A DNA stretch of 64,000 bases from Isoetes taiwanensis (taxonomy: Eukaryota > Streptophyta > Lycopodiopsida > Isoetales > Isoetaceae), in assembly GCA_021234155.1 (NCBI GenBank), contig JAJEKV010000038.1, forward strand, positions 12,616,213 to 12,680,212. The letters are read 5' to 3'. The position numbers were made by a program, and so were the translations under genes. The notes beneath the pieces were generated by a model. The model ran no database searches. It was not told the DNA's origin and saw only the letters and a list, made by a program, of their open reading frames with translations. Of the stretch, positions 56,582-64,000 are shown piece after piece (the stretch's first letter is position 1; every line of letters begins with the position of its first letter).

Positions 56582-58560
56582 AGAAGAGGGGGATAGCTCA
56601 ACTTCCACAAAGAGACCCACAAAATCTGAACGCTATTGACCTGGGATCATAGCTGTTGACCCTCAACCTGGCTAGAGAGTCAAACACAATAAGCCAACTT
56701 GAGTTTTTACTCAAGTTGGGGTTAGAACCTCCAGATCACTTAAGGTGATCAATCTACACAATAATTTCTCAAAGAAAAAGCTCAATTGTCAAGTATTCAT
56801 ACATTTTCCAATTCAAGAATATGGAGCCCTTACTCAAATAGATGTAACCCTCATAGGTGGATTGATTTCCAAGGTCAAATGATTGTGACTTGTACAGAAA
56901 ATCTATAGGCAAGCAAGGGTGAAAGCCTTGACCAAGTCTGAGTTTTAATCTGCAAGATATTCGATCTCAAAGTTGTGGTCAATATCAGTCAAAACTACAA
57001 ACAGATCTCAGAGTTTTGTAACCTGAGTTGCAGAGGGACTTTTGAGGAGATTTCAAAATTAAGGTGCAGTATAGGCCCCAAAGGTGAGGGGCATGCAATC
57101 AAATCAAAATTTGGATCAACTAAAACTATTTTTTTGGCACTGTTTTGTGAATATCAGTCTAAAATTGTATCAGACAGAATGCAAAAAATGACAACTTGAG
57201 TTTGGAATGGTTTTCTTTCGAACTTTTTGTGCGCACAGGTGCTAATATGATGGGAAAGAAAGGGCAAATGATCATATACAAGAAAAAATGATGAGATACT
57301 TTACGATAAAAATGTTTGTGATGCAAAACTACTAAAGGATCATGACAGTCAACTTTTTAAATACTTGGCAGGCAATTTTCACCGATATGAAGGTAATACA
57401 AGGTGAATAAGAGTCTTAGGGTCATGGATCAATCATCAAGATAGCTCAGGAGGTCGTAAATAATATCAAATCAAGAATATCAGTCCAATTTTCTCAAATT
57501 GAACTGTGGAACACTCAGATACTTCATGAACGTCTTCAGATCATGCTCAACATGTATCAATGTTGAGGTTTGATGCGTCTGGGCCTTCAAAAACTTATGT
57601 CATTGTTTTCCCCGGTATATAGATTTAGATTTAATGATTCTGGCATCTTAGGACTTAATTTTAGGCTTAACAAGATGCTAATGAGCGGGAATCCAAGAAT
57701 AGATATTTTTTATAGCTTAGGATCCCAATTCCGGCATGATTCGAGCAAGTTTCCAAGTTTAGGGTTCTTCAACTGTATTTTTCCAGAAATTGTGCGATAC
57801 GGTGGCCGTATTTTTGGAGGTATAAACCAAGAATATACTGTATTCAGCCATTTCGAAAAGTTAGGCCATGGTTCAATAGAGACCTAAAATAATTATGAAG
57901 TCATTGGGGTCTATAACAACCCTAATAATTTGGGGAATATGCTAGGTAGATACCATGACTGGAATATTCCATGCGGGATATTTGGGTGGCATGGGTAATT
58001 AGGCACATTTGGTAATTGAGGTAAGGGGGCATAAGAGTTTGCAAATAAGGGTTGGGCTAGGGACATTTGCAAGAATGTAATATGGAAAAAATGAGAGAAA
58101 AGATGTGGAATGGGAAGATCATCTTTTGGGGTGGACAAAAGGCCTTTAGAAAAGAAGGACTTAGGCAAGCATGGTGTGATTGGCAAAAAAATGAATATGG
58201 GAAGATATAGGCATGAGAGAAATATGACTAGGAAAATTTCAAAATGGGGGTAAGAATATGGATAAAAGATGGCTAGGAGGTGGAATCAAATACCATGGGG
58301 TCTTCCAAACTTTGTCTTCCAAAATTCAAAAAGCATCTTCCAATCTTCACAACCCAGAATATTATAGAGCATCCTTTGAATAACTTTGACCTCAGATAGA
58401 GCATCTTCCATGGGAGTTGACCTTTGAAGATCAATATTGTTTGACCTTCACATCAATGTTGACTACCAAGCTCTTTTTTGTTTTAATTCTTCCACAATAA
58501 CTTGACCTACTTCAATACATGAAGCAACAGTTAGTATGTTGCACTTTGGGAGCAACATTT
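56582..58560. other. Unrecognised stretch
   Basis: Contains an inverted repeat ACTTGAGTTTTTACTCAAGT near 56698. The plus ORF at 57570-57887 has no family features. It may be the untranslated part of an LTR element. Confidence 0.35.
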
Positions 58561-59290
58561 TGCCAAAACAAGAAAATGGCTGGTCCCCTCAGCCACAAGG
58601 GGTCTTCATATTTGCTCCAAAGTGTATAAGTGAGAATTATGGTAAAGAGAGGGTGTAAAGTGTAAGTGTTGGTGGAATAGAAGTGAGTATGATGGTGTGG
58701 GGATGTAAGTGAGTGAAAAAAAGGTGAGAATGAGTGTGAATATGGTAAGGTAGTGATGGAAATGGAGTGTATGAGATGAGGTGAGTGTGTAAATGTTGGA
58801 ATCTTGCCAAAACAAGAAAATGTGTGAAAAAAAGGTAAGAATGAGTGTGAATATGGTCAGGTGGTGATGGAAATGGAGTGTAAAAGGGTGAAGTGAATGT
58901 GCAAAAATTGAGATCTCACCGAAACAAGAAAATGTATGCCTCCCTGATCCTTAAAAATGCAACTCTGCTATGATGGTGAAGCTGAATTGCAGAGTGCTTT
59001 CTTTTGGGAATGAAAACAAGAATAAGGAGTCTAAATGGATAGCAGGACCACTTATGGCAGATGAATAAAGATGGAGAAAGGGTGCACCTGTCATGGAAAC
59101 ATACAAACAAATTAATCTTGATCCTTGCAACTCTGCCATGATGGTGAAGCTGAATTTGCAGAGTGCACATTTAGGGAAATGAGATGAGGAATATTTGGCT
59201 AAATGGAGGGCAAGACCACAATGAGACAGATGAATGAAGATGGAAGAAGGGTGCTCCTGCAAATGACACCTGGCAATTAATAAAAATCCT
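58561..59290. repeat. Two tandem repeat blocks (~110 bp and ~165 bp units)
   Basis: Block 1 (58561-58935) repeats GCCAAAACAAGAAAATG and GAATGAGTGTGAATATGGT. Block 2 has two copies of about 165 bp starting near 58960 and 59126, marked by ATGATGGTGAAGCTGAAT and GCAGAGTGC. Confidence 0.8.
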
Positions 59291-59402
59291 TGTTCTGAAG
59301 CTGTTTGATAGCTCATCCTTCATACTGGCTAATCTGCAAATATAAACTCAATGAAGACATTAGTTCTAAATTTAAGACAAAGTGAAATCTGATCCATTCT
59401 AT

Positions 59403-61290
59403 CTAATATTTAACTTTAATTATAACTTGTCTAAGTTCTAGAACATAAAAAGAGACAAGCATATATGCTGATCCCAATACCTTTTCAGGTGAATAGTGTT
59501 GATAGGATTTGGAAGTGGCATCCCTGAAGTTAATTCCTTTAACCAATAAGAATTGGTGCTGGGGTTCCAACACCTCATAGGGCCCTCCCAAAGATTTTCA
59601 AACTTACTATTTGAGTCTTCCCTTGATTTATTCCATTTTAGAACTAACTCTCGGTCTTGAAATTCCCTTGTATTTTATGAGCGCTTTGAAAGCGACCAAA
59701 TCCTTAGTTTTTTTTTAGCAAGTTAGCATTCTCGGCTTCCATTCTATATTCTTCTAAATGCAAAAGGGTATCCGTCTCTTTCCCTTAAAAAGCATATTCA
59801 AAAGGCAAACACAACTTATGGGCTAACCTCGGAGATGGAAGCTCAAGTTCTCTTTGGAAGCACGGCTTCAATGCCATATACTAAGTTAAAGGGTGTGTGA
59901 GTGGTTCTTTGCTTTAATGGTTGTATAAGCCCATAGAGCATCCACCAATTTGACATGCCAATCCTTTTGATTAGCATCCTTTGTTTTACGCAAAATGCTT
60001 TTCAAAACTTTGTTAGTAGCTTACCTTGACCATTGCCTTGGGGGTAATAAGAAGAGCTCTTGGTATGTTTGACCTTAAGAATGGTTAGCAGATTAGCAAT
60101 AACTTCATTCACAAAAGGGGTACCTCTGTAGGGAGTGTAATTGTAGAGGAATACCAAACCGGAGTACTGATATATTCAAGTAAAACTTTCTTTGTTGTAA
60201 TAGCATTGACACATCTTAAAGGAATAGCTTACGCCCATTTAGTAAAATAATCTGTAGCTACAATAATGTCTTGATGTTGTCACGCAAAAGGGGGTTAATA
60301 GGGCCAATATAATCTAATCCCCATATTTGAAAAGGTCCTGGAGAAATGATGGGGTTTAGTGCATTTGGGAGGAGGATCATTTTGCCAAATATTTGACACT
60401 TGTGGCAAGATTTTATAGCTTGATATAACAATCTTTAAATATGGTAGGCCAATAATAACATGACACGAGAATTTTCTTGGCGGTAGTATCTCGACAAAAT
60501 GGCCTCCACATACTCCTTCATGCATTTCTCTAATGATCAAAGCGATTCCTCTTCATTGACACACCTCGGTAATAGTCCATCCCTTTGACTTTACATAAGA
60601 CATCATTAATCATTTTAAATTGTCTACACTTTTCTTTAAATCTCCTTTTTTCGAGGTCGAGGCCACCGAGGGCATTTCCTTGAATTGTAGAAAATTCTTT
60701 ATAGGTAGCGCTTAAATCCTATTAGTTCTGCTCTCCATCCTCTCGCCACGCAAATAAGCTAAGGCATCCACAAAGTCAACAACTTCTACTGCATTCTCAT
60801 GATCAAAGAAAATATAAGGTAAATAAAATTTGGGACTCTTCACCTGATGTAACTCTTTTATGGAAATATCAAAGGTTTGTAGCTTGCAAGTCCACCTTTG
60901 AATTTTTGGTTTAGAGGTAGCCTTACCAAATAACAAACCCGTTGGATTTTGCTTCATATGAACTTGAACATAACTCTTCAATAGTAGGTGACCTTATGCA
61001 TCAATGAGGAACATAAAAGCGGACACTCTTCTCCATTCTGGTGTACTTTTCTTCAGTTGAACTCCATTGTTTGCTGGCAAAAGCTATGGTGTGCTTGTCC
61101 TGTAGAATAGCTAGGCCTATGGCTTTTTTAGTGATAGTAATATAGACCTCAAATGGCTTGTTCAAATCAGGTTTTTTTAGAAGGGTAGCCTGACAAATGG
61201 ACTTTATAAGCAATGTTAAGAGCCTCTCACACTCTAACAATAAAGCAACAATTAAACCTAAAAGCTGTGGCGACAATTACGAACTTACCT
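59403..61290 (-). pseudogene. Ty3/gypsy pol remnant (RNase H to integrase end)
   Basis: On minus, fragments in order match Ty3-type pol. RNase H comes first (LLKKPDLNKPFEVYI, then TIAFASKQWSSTEEKYTRME, 61276-61001), with its continuation (TGLLFGKATSKPKIQRW, 60981-60712). The integrase zinc region follows (MHEGVCGGHF ... YKILPQVSNIW, 60540-60295), then weak integrase core strings (KLVDALWAYTT near 59930) and the C-terminal GGPYEVLEPQHQFLLVKG (59591-59403). Stops occur throughout. No LTRs could be assigned, and RT proper is not readable upstream. Confidence 0.8.
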
Positions 61291-61299
61291 CACGAATTG

Positions 61300-61880
61300 T
61301 CCAACCATTCGTATGCATCATTCATAGAGTGCAAAGTCTCCAAAGCCACCATTTCCTACAAGTTGGATACAAAACTAAAGCTTAAGGAAATGGTATTCAA
61401 GACAACAAAATGCTTTTGTACAAGGAATGGAAATAAGCAACGTGAAACTCAAACACCATGATGGGAAGAAATAAATGCTACAAAATATGGTGACGAAATG
61501 GCTTTTCTATTCATTCACAAAATGTTAAGTACAACAAAATTAGGCACAATAACTTTGACACAACCACTCGTGATTTCCATAACAAATCACACCTTTTTAT
61601 ATCTAGATGCCGCCAATGCTTCCAATGCTTCCAATGACGTATTTGTCCAACACCGAATCTTTGCCTCCCGACAAACAAAGTTAACCCGCTCAGTCCGTCA
61701 CCAAATCCTTGTTAGAAGATTCTATTTTTCATTCTTATTCTAATTTCTAACATGTACTTTAAAACTAAGTCATTATATTTGTAAACGTTCAAGTCCATAT
61801 GGTGGACATTTTTATTGCAATGTTTTTAGCCCAACATTGAGCATTTTATTGGTAAAGCATAAAAACTCAACTATGAAAAC
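61300..61880. other. Non-coding spacer
   Basis: No supported feature; a short TTCCAATGC duplication lies near 61618. Confidence 0.4.
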
Positions 61881-64000
61881 TTAGAAATAATGTTTAAGTC
61901 TTTTTGTCTTTTCGAAAATCATTTGATCTTTTCTGCTTGAGCTACGACGAGCTCTTTTAAAGAAGCGACTTCGAAGTGCACGGATCTTTGATATGCTTTC
62001 GTTGTCAATGTTGTTTTCTTCATGTGTGCCCAATTGGTTATCATCTTCTTTCCCCGGCATTTTTGTGTGGACCGATGTCCCACTGCTGCTCACGCCTAAT
62101 AGTGTAGATGTGATGTCGTCGATGGTACTTGTTAAAAGTGTAGATCTTTTTTTTCGAGCACCCTGGATAGCCTGCTGTATATTATAATAAGCTTCATTAG
62201 CATGTATAAGAAAACCTTCAAATGCCATATCTTCAAAAATGGTTATATATTGTGCTGGCATGTGGCTTATTTTCAAGAATAAAGCAGTATCCATCATTGT
62301 AGAGTTGCATGTGAGGTTTGGATCAATATTGAGTAATGGTTCTTTAGTTCCAACGGTGGATTGAAGTATGATAGAAAGAAGTTTGGCGTATATAGCTTCT
62401 TTATATATAACAAGGTCGGGGGCTAGTTTTTGATCTCTATGAAAGCTTGCGGGTTCGAAGTGTGTTTTGCGTTGTGACCCAAGTTTTACCAGGTATTATG
62501 GCCCAATTGTTGATACGGAGCTTTTGAGTTTCATTCCAGTCTAGACGTCTCTTAAAACGAGGATCAAATGTATTGGAATCTTGAATAAATTTTGGTGCAA
62601 GCATAAAATTTGCATTAACCTCTGGATCCTGTAAGAAAGGAATTCTCCAATCATTAGTAGAAACTTCTTGAAAAGGAAGGATTTGTAAAAGTTCAGCCTT
62701 TTGATACACCAAATTTGAGGAGTCTTTTAACTGTTTGGAAAGGAAAATATTTTCCTCTTGAAGTGTGACTAATTTCTGGACCAACTGCTTGGCTTTATGC
62801 TTCATCAAATTCTTTTGTTTTTCACAGTCCACATGCTGGACAGTAGAAGGGAATTTCTGCATTTTAGCATATTTGACACTCATCGCATCGTACTTTTGCA
62901 TGAGTGTTGTATATTGAGCATTTTTCTCATTAAGTTGCAACTCTAGTTGAGAATTATGACGTTGCAAGTCTTCAAATTGCACGTTTAATTCAGCGATGAA
63001 CTTATCTTTCTCTTGAAGAGACAGTAATAGATCTTGGAAGAGTTCTTCCTGATCTTGAAAGAGTTGATATTTGCGTTGTTGAATTGGGTCTACTGGCTGC
63101 TCACTTTCAGGAATTGGTGCTTCAAGTAATGATTCCATATATGGTGTATCTTCAGTATGTTCCTGTGGAGACTCCACCATAGGCGGAACGTCATCCTGTT
63201 TAAATGTAGCAACATTAATTAGCATTTGAAGATGTACACCAAAAGAAAATTGACGTAATTTATTTTGTTTAAATCTTTGCAATTGGTACAAGATTTTTTG
63301 TGTAACTAAAGTGGCCCATGGAATAGGAGTTTCTTCTGTTGCCATTATAGTGTACGCAAGTAAGCTTTTTGAACACATAAGTTTTTGTTGCGGTAACAAT
63401 TTCTTTATAATATGTAACAAAATATCTTTATATGGCTGAGCCAATTTACGAATATCATATTGTCTGTTGGATGCCTTGGCTATAGCGAATGGTTGAAAAT
63501 CCATATCTCTATAAGAAGGCTCAATTGGAGAATTAGGTATTTGCAAAGCTGTTTGTATTTTATCAGCTGAAATTGTGATATCTCCAGATGCTATAGTGTA
63601 TCCTGTAGACGTGTCTGGATTAAAGTTTTGCATAAACTCAAAAAGGGTCTCCTTGGAAATTCCTGTTTCGGATGTTTGAAAGAAATCTAGTAATTTTGCA
63701 TTTTGAAGTTTGTGTAAAGCTCGCTCAGTCAAGATAGGCAAACATGTCGAGTGCCACATATTAGGAAATGTTACTGGAATTTTACTCAGCAAGACCTGTA
63801 CAACATTTGATAGACAATTAAATATTACTTGACATATCTTGATGAGATATATTAAAGCTGAACAACTTTCCAGTTTATATAAATTAGGAGAACAAAGCAA
63901 TTTTGTTTCTTTAGGAAGAACTTTAATTTGCTTAGTTTTGGCTAAGAGATTCCAATGAATTGAACGTCGTGAAGCCCTTTTTTCCAAGCTGTATCTCGTT
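61881..64000 (-). CDS. Large unknown ORF (partial), probably mobile-element protein, one +1 frame change
   Basis: From the right edge an open frame runs at least 516 codons to a TAG at about 62437; the frame is open past 63987, so the N-terminus is outside. A second frame opens at once (FHRDQKLAPDLVIYKEAIY) and runs to 61881, adding about 185 residues. The switch lies at CTT TCA TAG near 62440 and needs a +1 shift. Features: an N-terminal globular part (WHSTCLPILTERALHKLQ, ISADKIQTALQIPN) reminiscent of plant transposon-associated proteins, an acidic linker (EHTEDTPYMES), a long coiled coil (QDLLLSLQEKDKFIAELN onward, about 190 residues) and a basic, serine-rich C-terminus (SRFFKRARRSSSRK). 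Adjacent Ty3 remnants suggest an element-borne gene. Function unknown. Confidence 0.55.

Overview
The window is nuclear DNA of a land plant. The evidence is intron-containing genes for a plastid-division protein (CDP1/PARC6 type) and the signal-peptidase subunit SEC11, an NDR1/HIN1-like (LEA_2) gene, PPR-type sequences, and a dense load of LINEs, LTR retrotransposons, SINEs and foldback repeats. Short CDP1 introns (about 100 bp) argue against a conifer. The style of the PPR remnants and the non-L1 LINEs suggest a homosporous fern or another non-seed plant; this is inference and I cannot fix the species.

Three genes look intact. They are an NHL/LEA_2 protein (7969-8676, -), SEC11 (25539-27748, +, 8 exons, 180 aa) and CDP1/PARC6 (36416-39948, -, 12 exons, 869 aa, one GC-AG intron). 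A partial ORF of about 700 residues with one frame change (61881-64000, -) runs off the right edge and is probably mobile-element related. The remaining protein-like sequence is broken: a PPR pseudogene (10.2-12.6 kb), a PPR fragment (35.4-36.0 kb), a Harbinger transposase plus Myb/SANT partner (31.6-34.0 kb), and LINE and Ty3 remnants.

Layout: 0-3.3 kb decayed LINE; 3.4-4.6 kb two tandem repeat families; 4.7-8.9 kb a tandem segmental duplication carrying the intact NHL gene and an internally deleted copy, with a MITE and a retroposed segment as later insertions; 9.3-10.2 kb LINE tail, SINE head and minisatellite; 10.2-12.6 kb PPR pseudogene; 13.4-13.9 kb tandem duplication, two G-boxes and a long hairpin; 14.8-21.4 kb a roughly 2.4-kb foldback repeat split by an L1-type LINE; 21.4-25.5 kb mostly unrecognised; SEC11; 28-31 kb non-coding; 31.5-34.4 kb Harbinger relic; CDP1 at 36.4-39.9 kb; 41.7-42.4 kb LINE tail; 44.3-45.8 kb a compound repeat island with nine core-plus-hairpin units; 47.6-50.9 kb a nearly complete non-L1 LINE; 51.1-54.3 kb a gag-only LTR retrotransposon; 56.3-56.6 kb a tRNA-derived SINE; 58.6-59.3 kb tandem repeats; 59.4-61.3 kb Ty3-type pol remnant; 61.9-64 kb the partial long ORF.

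The most interesting theme is a set of retroposon 3' ends (LINEs, a tRNA-SINE and short truncated copies) that share a terminal GACGTTAA-like sequence but each end in a different microsatellite. One of them can be compared with its empty site in the sister LTR. There the microsatellite unit equals the 4-bp target duplication, suggesting that these insertions seed microsatellites from target sequence.
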